A DNA stretch of 64,000 nt from Streptomyces sp. NBC_01463 (lineage in GTDB: Bacteria; Actinomycetota; Actinomycetes; Streptomycetales; Streptomycetaceae), in NCBI GenBank assembly GCA_036227345.1, contig CP109468.1, positions 8,866,001 through 8,930,000 on the forward strand. Direction: 5' to 3'. Of this stretch, positions 1 to 9,400 are shown in pieces. The position numbers and the translations under genes were made by a program. Position 1 is the stretch's first letter. Each line of letters begins with the position of its first letter. A model generated the notes under the pieces. It saw nothing but the letters and a program-made list of their open reading frames with translations, had not been told where the DNA came from and ran no database searches.

Positions 1-149
1 CGTGGGCTGAGCGGCCGGTCACCTCGATGTCAACGGCGTTGTTGACCACCTCGCCGGCGAGCCAACGGTGGATGAGTCTCATGTGCTCGGACTCCCGGGC
101 CCCATCTCCGAAGCTGATCCCGCACCTGTCCGCAGGACGAGAGGGTCTC

Positions 150-490
150 AAGTCGCTGTGGCGGGACGGGACTCATGGAGAATTCCATCGCGACGAGGCC
201 GTCGGCCCGCCGTCTGGCGAGGCAGAGCGAGGCCTGCTTGCGGTGCCTTCCCTGGGCGATCCCTTGTCGTAGTGGGTCCGCGATGTCGGGTCGCCCAGGG
301 AGGTGAACGCGGCGAGGGAGAGGGCCCGTTCGAGCTCCTTGTTTCCGCGTGTGGGTGGTTGTTCGCCGCGGATCGAGCGGCCGGAACTGCGGGTCGTGGG
401 GCGAGTCCGGCGCAGGCGGCCAGGCCGGCGGTCGGGAAGGGGCTGCCGTCACCGGCATCGAACCCTCGCTCCGAGCGTACGTCAGGTCTT
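150..490 (-). pseudogene. IS110-family transposase remnant (C-terminal part)
   Basis: Pieces of an IS110-type transposase C-terminus are spread over three minus-strand frames. One frame reads FPTAGLAACAGLAP, like the usual FPTAERLAAYAGLAP stretch. A second reads RGEQPPTRGNKELERAL followed by DPTSRTHYDKG. A third reads QASLCLARRRADGLVAM, like the family's final ALICLARRR-DVLFAM segment. The frame changes and the missing N-terminal DEDD domain mean it cannot work. No ends or target duplications were seen. Confidence 0.6.
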
Positions 491-675
491 GATCTCGTCC
501 CGGAATCTCTTCCCGGAAGGGGGCGGGCCCGCGCTGCGCTGCGACGGGGCAGGCGGGGCATCCGCCCTCCGCCGACTGTTGGCCGGCCATGTCGCACCAG
601 TCAGGGAAGGGGTCGGAGGGGCCGCTGTGCGGTGTTCCGCCCATCTGTTCACGCACCGGGCCGCGACGCCGACGG

Positions 676-783
676 CCGACGAAACTGCACGCGGACAGGG
701 GCTACGACTGCGATCACCTGTGCCGATGGCTCCGCTGTCGTGGAGTCCGCCATCGCATCGCCCGCAAAGGCGTCGAGTCCCCG
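676..783 (+). pseudogene. IS5-family transposase fragment
   Basis: About 33 codons read KLHADRGYDCDHLCRWL and then RGVRHRIARKGVES, a close match to the KLHADKAYD...IARKGIES block of IS5-family transposases. Sequence on both sides does not continue the family, so this is an internal scrap of a lost insertion sequence. Confidence 0.6.
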
Positions 784-952
784 CATCCGTCGTTCACCTC
801 GCAGACCGGTGCGAGAACCTGCGCCCACCCCTGGCGAAGAATTTCTACCACGTGGTAAGTATTTGTGGACGCTCGCAGCCGCCCGCGCGTCGGGGGTCTC
901 GTCCCTTCTCTCGCACAGAAGCCACCGACTCGCCATCAACGAAGGAATGATC

Positions 953-1939
953 ATGGAGAGCATCACCAAGAACAGGCAGTCTCCCGAGGTGCTGCGCGCC
1001 ATGATCGAGCGTGCCTACGGAGCGGGGCAGGTCCCGGCCGGGGACGGATGGGCGAGTGAGCTGGGGCACGGGTGGTTCAACGTCGCCTACCGCATCCGCC
1101 TGCGCGACGGCGCCGAGGTCGTCCTGAAGATCGCCCCGCCGCCCGCTGTGGAGGTGATGACCTACGAGCACGGCGCCATGTCGATCGAACTCACCACGCT
1201 GGACCTGCTGCGAACACGGACCGCCGTGCCGGTCCCCGCCGTCGACTTCGCCGACCGGAGCCGCGAGCTGTGCGACGCCGACTACTTCTTCATGCCGTAC
1301 ATCGACGCCGACAACCTCGGCATCATCGCCGAGTCGCTTCCCGCGGCCGAGCGAGATGACCTGATGGCGCAGCTCGGCGCGTTCAACCGGGAGATCAACT
1401 CCGTCCGCGGTCCGCACTTCGGGCCGCTGGCCGGACCTGGCCATGCCACCTGGCGGCAGGCGTTCACCACGATGATCGAGAACGTGCTCGTCGACGGCGA
1501 GCGCCGTGGCGTCGACATCGGCTGGGAGTACGGCACCGTGCGCGCGGCCATTGCCGCGCACGCCGACAGCCTCGACGAGGTCACCGAAGCCCGTCTGGTG
1601 GAGTGGGACCTGTGGGCCAGCAACGTCATGGTCCGCGACGGCAAGATCATCTGCATCATCGACCACGAACGCGCCTTCTACGGCGACCCCTTGATCGAGG
1701 CCGGCTTCACCGGCTCCCAGATGGCCGCCTTCGGTGACCCGGCACCCTTCATGCACGGCTACGGACACGGCGAGCTGACCGGAACCGAGCAGACACGCCG
1801 CCGCCTGTACTGCCTCTACCTGGCACTGATCATGGTCATCGAAACCGTGTACCGCGGGCACACCGACACCGAGCAGTACGACTGGGCGCGCCCCCGCCTC
1901 GACGAGGCCATGGCTCTGCTCGGCCGCACCCGCCGGTGA
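953..1939 (+). CDS. APH-like phosphotransferase family protein
   Basis: A 328-residue protein of the aminoglycoside phosphotransferase/choline kinase-like fold. Seen: an N-lobe nucleotide-binding strand with VVLKIAPP, a catalytic-loop segment LVEWDLWASNVMV that keeps the Asp and Asn of the HGDxxxxN loop but has Glu-Trp in place of His-Gly, and a metal-binding IIDHERAFYGDP. Start ATG 953 is preferred because GAAGGA lies about 7 bases upstream; ATG 947 is in frame but too close to it. The stop overlaps the GTG of the MATE gene (GTGA), so the two are translationally coupled. The phosphorylated substrate is unknown; pairing with an efflux pump suggests xenobiotic or antibiotic handling. Confidence 0.85.
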   Translation: MESITKNRQSPEVLRAMIERAYGAGQVPAGDGWASELGHGWFNVAYRIRLRDGAEVVLKIAPPPAVEVMTYEHGAMSIELTTLDLLRTRTAVPVPAVDFADRSRELCDADYFFMPYIDADNLGIIAESLPAAERDDLMAQLGAFNREINSVRGPHFGPLAGPGHATWRQAFTTMIENVLVDGERRGVDIGWEYGTVRAAIAAHADSLDEVTEARLVEWDLWASNVMVRDGKIICIIDHERAFYGDPLIEAGFTGSQMAAFGDPAPFMHGYGHGELTGTEQTRRRLYCLYLALIMVIETVYRGHTDTEQYDWARPRLDEAMALLGRTRR

Positions 1940-3294
1940 CCTCCGCGCAAGCGGTTCCCGTAACCGACCACACGACCCGGCTCGGCACCGACCCGATAGG
2001 CCGGCTGCTGTGGCGCGCCTGCACCCAGACCACCGCCGCAGTCGGCGTGTACGGCATCTACGCCCTCACCAACGCCTGGTTCGTCGGCCGCGGCGTGGGC
2101 GACGACGCCATGGCCGCGGTCAACCTGGTCGCCCCGCTCCTGCTGCTCCTGGGCGCGGTGTCCACCACCGTCGGCGCGGGCGGCGCCTCCCTGATCTCCC
2201 GCGCCCTGGGCACCGGAGACCACCGGGCCGCCGCCCGCGCGGCGGGCAACTCCTTCGCCCTCTTCTGGGCCTGCGCCGCAGCCACCACCGCGCTCGGCCT
2301 GGCCTTCCTGGACCCGCTGCTCACCCTGCTCGGAGCCACCGGCGAACTGGGCGCGACCGCCCGCCCCTACGCCGTGGTGCTCCTGTGCGGCGCCCTGGTG
2401 TCCACCGGCTTCTCCAGCCTGGTGCGAGCCGAAGGCCGCATGGGGTTCTCAACCCTGCTGTGGCTCGTGCCCGTCGCCGTACAGATCACCCTGGACCCAC
2501 TGCTCATCTTCGGATTCGACATGGGTGTACGGGGCGCCGCGCTCGGCACCGTCGGCGGCCAGGCAGTGTCCGCGGCGATGAGCCTGTGGTTCTTCCTCGT
2601 ACAAAGGCGCCGCCCCTACCGCATCGGCCCACAGGACCTCCTGCCCCACGGACCGACGCTGCGAGCACTGCTGGGTGTCGGCCTGCCCTCGTTCCTCGCC
2701 GGCACCGGCGTCACACTCCTGGCGGTTCTCGTCAACGCCACCCTCGCGGCCGCCGGATCGGCCACCGCGCTCGCCGCCTACGCCGTCTGCGCCCGCCTGC
2801 AGACCTTCGTGATGATGCCGCACACCGGCATCAGCCAGGGGCTGCAGCCCATCGTCGGCTACAACACCGGCCGCGGACTGCCCGGCCGCGCACTCAAAGC
2901 CCGCAACTACTCGCTGATCGCCTCAGTGCTGTACGGACTGCTCACCGCCGCCGCCCTGGCCGCTCTGGCCAGACCCCTGGCCGGCCTGTTCCTCAATGAT
3001 GCCGACACCGTCACCGCCGCCGGGCAGGCACTGCCGATCATCGCGATCGGCCTCACCGTCGCCGGAATCGGCCCCCTGGTAGCGGCATACGCCCAGTCAC
3101 TGGGGCGCCCGGCACCCGCGTACCTCATCTCCATCGGCACCCTGCTCCTGATCAAGGTGCCCCTGATCGCCACACTCGGCCGACTGGGCACCACAGGCGT
3201 CTGGACCGCCCTGGCAGCCGGTGAAGTCGCCACCGCGGCAGTCGCCCTCCTGCTCCTGCGGCGCCTGCACGCAACTACGCGGAAGGCTCCTTGA
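1936..3294 (+). CDS. MATE family efflux transporter
   Basis: A 452-residue polytopic membrane protein of the MATE (multi-antimicrobial extrusion, DinF/NorM-type) family. It has about 12 hydrophobic segments in two repeated halves; the first half holds AAVNLVAPLLLLLGAVSTTVGAGGASLISRAL and the second QPIVGYNTG, both family hallmarks. Such pumps export cationic drugs with H+ or Na+ antiport. Start GTG 1936 overlaps the stop of the phosphotransferase by 4 bases, making a two-gene operon. The 3' end overlaps the convergent TetR gene by 20 bp, so the two transcripts would be antisense at their tails. The regulator below is its likely controller (inference from position). Confidence 0.92.
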   Translation: MTSAQAVPVTDHTTRLGTDPIGRLLWRACTQTTAAVGVYGIYALTNAWFVGRGVGDDAMAAVNLVAPLLLLLGAVSTTVGAGGASLISRALGTGDHRAAARAAGNSFALFWACAAATTALGLAFLDPLLTLLGATGELGATARPYAVVLLCGALVSTGFSSLVRAEGRMGFSTLLWLVPVAVQITLDPLLIFGFDMGVRGAALGTVGGQAVSAAMSLWFFLVQRRRPYRIGPQDLLPHGPTLRALLGVGLPSFLAGTGVTLLAVLVNATLAAAGSATALAAYAVCARLQTFVMMPHTGISQGLQPIVGYNTGRGLPGRALKARNYSLIASVLYGLLTAAALAALARPLAGLFLNDADTVTAAGQALPIIAIGLTVAGIGPLVAAYAQSLGRPAPAYLISIGTLLLIKVPLIATLGRLGTTGVWTALAAGEVATAAVALLLLRRLHATTRKAP

Positions 3295-3895
3295 GGAGCA
3301 GTTCCACATGGGCACGCAGCACCCCGGCCATGTCCACCTCATCGGGACTTGCCAGCCACTGCACCTGCAGCCCGTCCATCAGTGCCACGAACCCGGTCGC
3401 CGCCGCACGGGGATCGACACCCTCCCGCAGCGCCCCCTGATCCGCCAGTTCCCGCAACGCGGAGTGCACATACTCCCGCGTCGTCCTGTAGTGATCCGTG
3501 AAGTACTGGTGCGCGGGATGATCCTCGGAGAAGGCCTCCGCCGCGAGACGCGCGTACAGCTCCACAATCCCCGCATGCCGGGCGTTGTGATCGGCCAGAT
3601 CGACCAGATGCTGCACCGCCGCAGTGGGGGAGTACTCCTTCGGTCCGAGCCGTGCGGTGTCCTCCTCGTCCCGGCGCTCCAGCACCGCCGCCAACAGCGC
3701 TTCACGGCTGGGGAAGTAGTAGTGGAGGCCCACGTGGCTGATGCCGGCGCGCTTGGCGATCTCCCGCAGTGAAGCGCCGTGATAGCCCACGTCCGCATAC
3801 ACCTCGCCGGCCGTCGTCACGATCTGCTCACGGCGCGCCCGCCCCTTTGCGTACCCGCGCGAAGACGCCGGCACCCTGACTTCCCCATCAGACAT
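3275..3895 (-). CDS. TetR family transcriptional regulator
   Basis: A 206-residue TetR-type repressor. The N-terminal helix-turn-helix is clear (ASLREIAKRAGISHVGLHYYFPSREALL, about residues 41-68), followed by an all-helical ligand domain. It converges on, and overlaps, the MATE gene by 20 bp. ATG 3895 has GGAGG only one base upstream; an in-frame GTG at 3874 with GGGGAA six bases before it is an equally good start (199 aa). Target and ligand are unknown; the MATE/phosphotransferase pair is the obvious candidate target. Confidence 0.88.
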   Translation of the reverse strand: MSDGEVRVPASSRGYAKGRARREQIVTTAGEVYADVGYHGASLREIAKRAGISHVGLHYYFPSREALLAAVLERRDEEDTARLGPKEYSPTAAVQHLVDLADHNARHAGIVELYARLAAEAFSEDHPAHQYFTDHYRTTREYVHSALRELADQGALREGVDPRAAATGFVALMDGLQVQWLASPDEVDMAGVLRAHVELLLKEPSA

Positions 3896-4159
3896 GCCTC
3901 CATCATCGCAGCGGCAGTGATCAGAAGGCCTTTCGGCGCTGCTTCAGTGTGCTACCGGCCGACGTGATCCGCCGCCCTCTGCGCGTCCGCCGGACTCCTG
4001 CTCTTGCCTACGGCAGCCCGCCGCGACGACGACCATCGGCCCACGGCTCGCCCACCTCCTGTCCGAACGGCGGAGACGGGGTGAACCTCCGGTACGGAGA
4101 TCCGGAGCCGGTGCTGACTTCCACCGCAGATGCCTTCGAGCCGGGCTGGGTCCGGGAGG

Positions 4160-4738
4160 CTAATGCGGAGCGACGATGCGCTCCACTGCGGCCGTCACCA
4201 GCTGTTCGCGCTCGGCCTCCGTGAAGACGTCCGGCAGGGTGAGCTGTTCCACGATCAGCCAATTCAGCGTCAGCATGAGCAACTTGACCGCCGTGGTGTC
4301 GCCGGGGAGGCCGGACGCCTCGTGATAGGCGACGTTGGCGTCCACGTCGGCTCGGACGCGCTCGGTGAGGATCTTGCGCAGTTCGGGGCGGCGGGTGGCT
4401 TCCAGACGGAGTTCCAGCAGCGCGAGATAACCGTTGCGGAAGGAGGCGACGCGGCCGACCAGTTCGCGCATCAGCTCCGCGTAGGCCTCCCGGTCACGGC
4501 CGGCCGCCTGCTGGCGGGCGATCGTGGCCTCGTCGGGCTGGAGCCGCTCGTACACGCGTGCGCCGGCCTGAGTGAACAGGTCGTCACGGTTGGCGAAGTA
4601 GTTGGACGCTGTGCCGGCGGGCACACCGGCTTGGGCATCCACGGCCCGGAAGGTCAGGCCGCGTGCGCCTTCCCGGGCGAGTACTTCGATTGCCGCGTCA
4701 ACGAGGGCTGCGCGCCGCTGATCGTTCCGTCTCACCAT
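4160..4738 (-). CDS. TetR family transcriptional regulator
   Basis: A 192-residue TetR-type regulator: the N-terminal HTH contains LTFRAVDAQAGVPAGTASNYFANRDDLF, and the C-terminal helical domain follows. ATG 4738 is chosen because GGAG lies 8 bases upstream; an in-frame GTG at 4747 would precede it but has no ribosome-binding site. It is divergent from the reductase gene at 4808, with palindromic sites in the shared 70-bp promoter region. It most likely represses itself and the reductase (inference). Confidence 0.88.
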   Translation of the reverse strand: MVRRNDQRRAALVDAAIEVLAREGARGLTFRAVDAQAGVPAGTASNYFANRDDLFTQAGARVYERLQPDEATIARQQAAGRDREAYAELMRELVGRVASFRNGYLALLELRLEATRRPELRKILTERVRADVDANVAYHEASGLPGDTTAVKLLMLTLNWLIVEQLTLPDVFTEAEREQLVTAAVERIVAPH

Positions 4739-4792
4739 TGACACCACTCCAGGTGTAGTACTACGTTCGAACCACTACAAGTACAGTACTAC
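4738..4792 (+). promoter_or_regulatory. promoter with two GTAGTACTAC-type operator sites
   Basis: TTGACA (4738-4743) and TACGTT (4762-4767) are 18 bp apart and face the reductase gene. A perfect palindrome GTAGTACTAC (4755-4764) sits between and over these boxes. A second copy of its right part, AGTACTAC, lies at 4785-4792 near the expected transcript start. This fits occlusion of RNA polymerase by the adjacent TetR protein. Confidence 0.55.
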
Positions 4793-4807
4793 GTGTGGGG
4801 GAACGCT

Positions 4808-5404
4808 TTGCGAAAGCTCGTGTACTACATCGGAATCTCGCTCGACGGTCGGATCGCCGGGCCCAGTGGTGAGTTCGACTTCTTTCCCCAGGGAGACGAG
4901 AGGCAGGCCGCCGCCTACTCGACCTGGGTGAACGCGCTGTACCCGGAGACGATCCCCACCGCATATCGCGAGGCCGTGGGAGTCGCCGACGCGCCCAACC
5001 GACGATTCGACACCGTCGTCATGGGCCTGGGCACCTACCGTCCGGCCCTCGACAACGGGATCACCAGCCCGTACGGACACCTGCGCCAGTACGTCGTGTC
5101 CAGCACGCTCGCACCGGACACCGACCCAGCCGTCACCGTTGTGCCGGGCGACCCGCTCGGCCTGGTCCGCGAACTCAAGAGCGAGGAGGCGGCCGCCGGC
5201 CTGGACATCTGGCTCTGCGGGGGCGGCCGGCTCGCGGGTGCCCTGTTGTCCGAGATCGACGAGCTCCTGATCAAGACGTATCCGGTCATCGCCGGAACCG
5301 GAGTCGCGGTGGTCGACGGCTCTTTCGACCCCACCGTCTTCGACGTCGCCGAACGCACCGCCTTCCCCAACGGAGTCACCCTCACTCACCTCACCCGCCG
5401 TTAG
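4808..5404 (+). CDS. dihydrofolate reductase / RibD C-terminal-like protein
   Basis: A 198-residue protein of the RibD C-terminal (DHFR-like) fold, common in actinomycetes as an NADPH-dependent reductase of unknown substrate. It begins RKLVYYIGISLDGRIAGP as family members do and carries the late LCGGGRLAGALL nucleotide-binding turn. TTG 4808 is preferred because GGGGGAA sits 5 bases upstream and the product then starts exactly like its relatives. GTG 4793 has no ribosome-binding site and lies next to an operator half. It is divergent from a TetR gene that probably controls it. Role in stress or antifolate response is only a guess. Confidence 0.82.
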   Translation: MRKLVYYIGISLDGRIAGPSGEFDFFPQGDERQAAAYSTWVNALYPETIPTAYREAVGVADAPNRRFDTVVMGLGTYRPALDNGITSPYGHLRQYVVSSTLAPDTDPAVTVVPGDPLGLVRELKSEEAAAGLDIWLCGGGRLAGALLSEIDELLIKTYPVIAGTGVAVVDGSFDPTVFDVAERTAFPNGVTLTHLTRR

Positions 5405-5784
5405 GCGGATTCCGATTCAGCGGGTGGACGACAGGAAATGGCACGCCTCGCATGCCCGAGAGCGACCTTCCTTGCAGGGTGACGCCCCTCGGCCGCGCCA
5501 GGGTCGTCCGGGGGTTTGCCGAGGGATGAGGACGGCCGGCCCGGAACTGCGGAAAGCCTGGAGCGGTGAACGCCGAGGCGGCCTCCGATTTTCGTCACTG
5601 CGCGGCGGACAGTGCCTGGACATCGGCCGAACGGGAGAAGGCCCTGTCGACGGTTCCGGCCCGGCCCGGTCCGGAGCGGATCGTGCCGATGATGACCGGA
5701 ACACCTCGGACGCCGGCCGGGGCCGGTCACCTTCGACAAGACCCGCAAGGCCGCCGCGAGGAAGTCCGCCGCGCGGCGGCCCGG
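5405..5784. other. intergenic stretch without a recognised gene
   Basis: No open frame here resembles a known family. Some coding-like GC bias is present (for example a plus-strand frame from 5566), so a decayed gene is possible, but nothing identifies it. Confidence 0.4.
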
Positions 5785-7308
5785 CTACCGGCTGCTTCGG
5801 TTCACTGTGCTCGATGCCTCGACCGTGTCCACCACAAGCCAGTGCTCCGAGAGGTAGTGCACCTCGTCACCCGCATAGCCGATTATGTACTGCACGTTCC
5901 CGGCCTGGCCCGGCAGGACGTCCTCCAGGACGAACGTCCCGTCCTCGGCGACCGGGACCGGCGGCAGGTCGGCGACCTCCGAGCCGTTCAGCCGCTGGAC
6001 CGTGATCCGGGGCGCCTCGGTAGGTGCCAGTCCGTCCAGGTCCAGTCGTCCCGTCACCCTGAAAGGTTCTCCGGCGACGGCCGGGCCGTGCGTCACATCC
6101 ACGAAGCGCGACGGAGCCAGGGCCTCTCGGGTCTGAATCGTGTGCAGCCAGAACTTCGTGCCCTCCTGGTTGGACGTCACGACGAAGAGCTGTTCTCCGT
6201 TCCCGGAGAACTCCATGCCCCGGGGGACGACGTGTTGGCCCGCGGCCTCGTCCTCGAAGCTGATGCGCAACGGCTGGCGGTCGACCGACGGGTCGGCGAA
6301 GGCCAGGGTCAGGTCGGCTGCATCGCCCGATGCCGCGCCGCCCTGGGCGAACCACTTGCCGTCCGGGCTGAAGGCGACGGCCGTGGGCGTCACACCCTCC
6401 GGCAACGGCGCGTAGTGGTTCTCCAGGAAGCTGGCGTCCTGACTGGAGAGCAGTACGGTTCCGCGGACCCCGTCGGCCACCGCGAGGACGGAGCCGTCCG
6501 CGGAGAAGTCGGCGTCCCGGAAGTCCATGCCCCGGCCGGTGCCGTCCTCGGCGAACCGGCGCTCGCCCAGGAACTCCAGCAGGTTCCCGTCCGCCTCGTC
6601 CGCCCCGTCTGTCACCCGGTAGATCCCCAGGTCGGGGTCGTCGGTCGGGGATGAACGCTCTGGAGCGGTCACCAGCAGACCTCCGGGCCCTGCCTCGAGA
6701 TGGACGGGAGAGCTCGAATACATGACCTGTTCGGCCTCGCCGCCGTCGGCCGTCGCGGCGACGCCGATACTGCCCAGACCATCGACGCAACCCTCGGGCG
6801 ACGCGGACGGCCGGCTGGTGAAGAACAGGCGCCCGCCGGTGTGCACCAGCTCCCGCCCACAGCCGTCGGCCGGCGCCGGGACCGGGTCGAGGGGGTACAA
6901 GTAACCACTGGAGTGGGAGTAGCTCGCGATGTGGTCCGACTGCCCGGCGTAGACCTTCGAGCCGTCCGGCTCCACCGCTACGCCGGACAGGGGAGCAGCC
7001 ATGTGGGCGCTCGCGACGGCGGGCCCGGCGCCCCCGTAGAGCAGTCCGACCAGCTCGCCGTCCCGTGACCCGTCCGGGTAGACCCGGTCGCCCGCGATCC
7101 ACACGCGCTGGCTGGCCTCGTCCACCGTCATCTGGGTGAACGACGCGGCCGACAGCTCCATACCCGGGCCCGACTGCACCACGGCCCCCGCAACGGTCCC
7201 TTGGTCCGCGGACGCGGTACCGGGAACCGCCGTCAGCGCCGACCCGGCCAGCGCGCCCGCCAGCAGCACTGTCGTCAGTCTGCTGCGTCTTCCTGACGTA
7301 TTCCTCAA
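5785..7308 (-). CDS. secreted beta-propeller-like protein
   Basis: A secreted protein of about 507 residues. The start region RNTSGRRSRLTTVLLAGALAG...TASA is a typical signal peptide, with cleavage near residue 33. TTG 7308, behind GGGGTGGGA, is chosen since it places the Arg-rich signal at the N-terminus; an upstream ATG at 7383 is in frame. The body has repeated blade-like motifs such as GVAVEPDGSKVYAG, ADFSADGSVLAVADG and AVAFSPDGKWFAQGG, as in YncE/WD40-like propellers. The C-terminal 100 residues (DVTHGPAVAGEPFRVTGRL...) look like an Ig-like domain. Partner or ligand unknown. It stands alone with no operon partner. Confidence 0.75.
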   Translation of the reverse strand: MRNTSGRRSRLTTVLLAGALAGSALTAVPGTASADQGTVAGAVVQSGPGMELSAASFTQMTVDEASQRVWIAGDRVYPDGSRDGELVGLLYGGAGPAVASAHMAAPLSGVAVEPDGSKVYAGQSDHIASYSHSSGYLYPLDPVPAPADGCGRELVHTGGRLFFTSRPSASPEGCVDGLGSIGVAATADGGEAEQVMYSSSPVHLEAGPGGLLVTAPERSSPTDDPDLGIYRVTDGADEADGNLLEFLGERRFAEDGTGRGMDFRDADFSADGSVLAVADGVRGTVLLSSQDASFLENHYAPLPEGVTPTAVAFSPDGKWFAQGGAASGDAADLTLAFADPSVDRQPLRISFEDEAAGQHVVPRGMEFSGNGEQLFVVTSNQEGTKFWLHTIQTREALAPSRFVDVTHGPAVAGEPFRVTGRLDLDGLAPTEAPRITVQRLNGSEVADLPPVPVAEDGTFVLEDVLPGQAGNVQYIIGYAGDEVHYLSEHWLVVDTVEASSTVNRSSR

Positions 7309-7792
7309 CGCTGATCCCACCCCTGGTGCCGGCGCGCCACCGCGGATCGGGTGGCGCTCGTGCAGATACGAAAGCGTCATCAACGCGCTGATACAAACAG
7401 TTCGCTGTCACCGCCGTGTCGCAGGGGCGCCCGAGGAGCACCGCGCGGCAGGAAGGTGGCGGACGCGCGGAGTGTGCGGAGCCGCTCACCTAACCCCTCC
7501 CGAAAACCACCACGAGCAACTTCAAGCCCGAATGATCTGTAGGGGGCGACGCGGGCGGGCAGTTGTGTGGGTGGTCGGGCGCCGACGCCTGGGTCCGTTA
7601 GCGCATGTTCACGGTTTGCCCGACGCGTTGCCGAGGAACACCGGCGCCGGTGGCCTCGTGAGGACTCGGCGGCTGCTGCTGACCCAGGCTATCGGTCCGT
7701 ATGAGGTGAGCCGCCGGATGACCGGACGTAGAGTATTCAGCGGCTCGCTCACGGTATGCGCGGGGCGGTGACCACAAGCCGAAGGCGGGGGC
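7309..7792. other. intergenic stretch without a recognised gene
   Basis: This lies between two divergent genes and presumably holds both promoters. No family-like reading frame and no convincing promoter boxes were found. Confidence 0.4.
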
Positions 7793-8635
7793 ATGGACAA
7801 CAGCGAGTACGACGAGCTCGACGCCACCATCAGAGTCCCGAAGGGCGCGCGTCTTCTGCAGTCGAGCAAGACCGCAGGTGCTCGTCGCGGTATGACACGC
7901 GACCCCGACAACGAGCTGGGACATGCCGAGATCTTCTTGAAGGAGGAGAACGGGCCGGACCCGGTGGTGGAGTGCCCGCACGGTTGGCCCGACTCCGACC
8001 AACACGCATCGGAGGCCCTGGAGCAGGAGCGTCGAGAGAACGCGGAGTTCCTGGCAGAGGTCATCTTCCAAATCGGTCTCAAAGTGGCGGAGAAGGCCGC
8101 GCCCCACGTCAAGAAGTGGTGGTCCGAACAAGCGTTTCCGGCGATGAGGACGAAGTGGAACGGCCAGGCGCTCCCGTCCGTGAAGACGAAGTGGGCCAGC
8201 GTGCGAAGCCGCGTCAGCGACCGCCGCGCAGAGGCGACGGGAGATCTGCAGGATGCCATCACCGTTCCGCGGGATCGGCGAAAGGTCATGAGCGGCGCAG
8301 AGGCGCGACAGCGGTTCGCCGCGGCGGTGGCGGCCAGGATCTACAGCGACGGGCAGCTGCGGCTGCTGCGCAACGCCAGGGTCGTGGACGAGGGAGAGAA
8401 CGGCCCGGTTGAGGTGGAGGCGACAGACGATCTCACACCCCAGCGCATCGGGGAGCAGGTTGCGTTGATGCTTGAGACGGACCCTTCGCTCCTCAAGGAG
8501 GACACTCTGGCTGAACTCCAAAGGCTCGTCGCGAGCATTCGAGCCGACGGCAATGACGTCCTCCTTCAGAGAGCGGAGGGTGTACCGCCCCACCGCACGG
8601 GGGCGCCCGAGGAGAGGGCGACCCTGGAAGCCTGA
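7793..8635 (+). CDS. hypothetical protein
   Basis: A 280-residue soluble protein I do not recognise. The N-terminal part (residues 1-80) is acidic. A helical middle (LEQERRENAEFLAEVIFQIGLKVAEKAAPHVKKWW, about residues 75-110) is followed by basic RTKWNGQ...VKTKWASVRSR repeats and an acidic, helical C-terminus. No signal peptide or membrane segment. It starts at ATG 7793 with a purine-rich GGGGGC just upstream. High third-position GC and an unbroken frame support a real gene. Isolated, with no clear operon. Confidence 0.6.
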   Translation: MDNSEYDELDATIRVPKGARLLQSSKTAGARRGMTRDPDNELGHAEIFLKEENGPDPVVECPHGWPDSDQHASEALEQERRENAEFLAEVIFQIGLKVAEKAAPHVKKWWSEQAFPAMRTKWNGQALPSVKTKWASVRSRVSDRRAEATGDLQDAITVPRDRRKVMSGAEARQRFAAAVAARIYSDGQLRLLRNARVVDEGENGPVEVEATDDLTPQRIGEQVALMLETDPSLLKEDTLAELQRLVASIRADGNDVLLQRAEGVPPHRTGAPEERATLEA

Positions 8636-9400
8636 GCCCCGGTCGGAAAGCCAGGCCGCCGGACTCGTCAAGATCCAACTACCCGCAGGCAGTCCGGGCG
8701 TACATGCCCCCATCCAATTCGGTGGGGGAGCCGCGCCTGCCACGTCGTACGCGGGGCGAGCACCCATCGCACGAGCGGGAACCGGGCCAGGCGACCCGCT
8801 GCTCGTCCGGCGCAGCCTGTTGGCGAGGTCCTCGGGAGATGGATCGGGGATGTTCAGGTAGGTCACGACTGCGAGTCCGGCGACAGATACGCCACGATGA
8901 CGGCCGTGAGAGTGGAGATCACCGAAGGGCGGGACACCGCAGAGGCGGCGATGAAGCAGACTCGCCGTTCGACGTTCAGCCTCCTACTACTGGCGGGGGG
9001 AAGGCGGAACTCGTGCCAGTCCACGTCCAAACCGTTGAGATGCAGCTTCTGCAGCCAGCGAGACGGCTGTTCTGTGACGCCTCCCTGAGCTTCATCTAGA
9101 CGAGGGCAATACCCGGTAGGCGCCGTGAACGAGCTTCGGTCGAACTTGCCGTGTTCAGGATGCTCATGCTCGTGAGCCGCCGGCGGGCTTCGCGGGCGAG
9201 TCGCTGGGCCTTGGCGAGCGGGACGACATCGTTTAGGCGCGTGGGATGTGCGGGAGCTTGCGCGTCAGCGCGATTGCCTCGTCCAGAGCCGCACAGGAGG
9301 TCGCGGCTGGGCTCGGGCAATGGGGGAGAGGGTGCTGCTGGTGTCGGTCATGGGCAGGGGCTCTCTGATCGGCGTGGGCAGCCCTCGGTAGGGTGCCGGG
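8636..9400. other. intergenic stretch, possible gene debris
   Basis: About 765 bases without a convincing gene. On the minus strand a frame ending near 8868 reads RWLQKLHLNGLDVDWHEF and onward for about 60 codons, and another near 9096-9320 reads AKAQRLAREARRRL. Neither could be assigned to a family, and both look like decayed ends. Confidence 0.35.

Noticed and set aside
5867..7489. A 540-codon open frame on the minus strand overlapping the propeller-like gene
   Set aside because: It is a shifted frame of the real gene. Its translation is Arg/Gly/Pro-rich without any family motif, typical of high-GC shadows.
9096..9320. A 74-codon minus-strand frame with AKAQRLAREARRRL
   Set aside because: Too short, with no family match or ribosome-binding site; reported only as possible debris.
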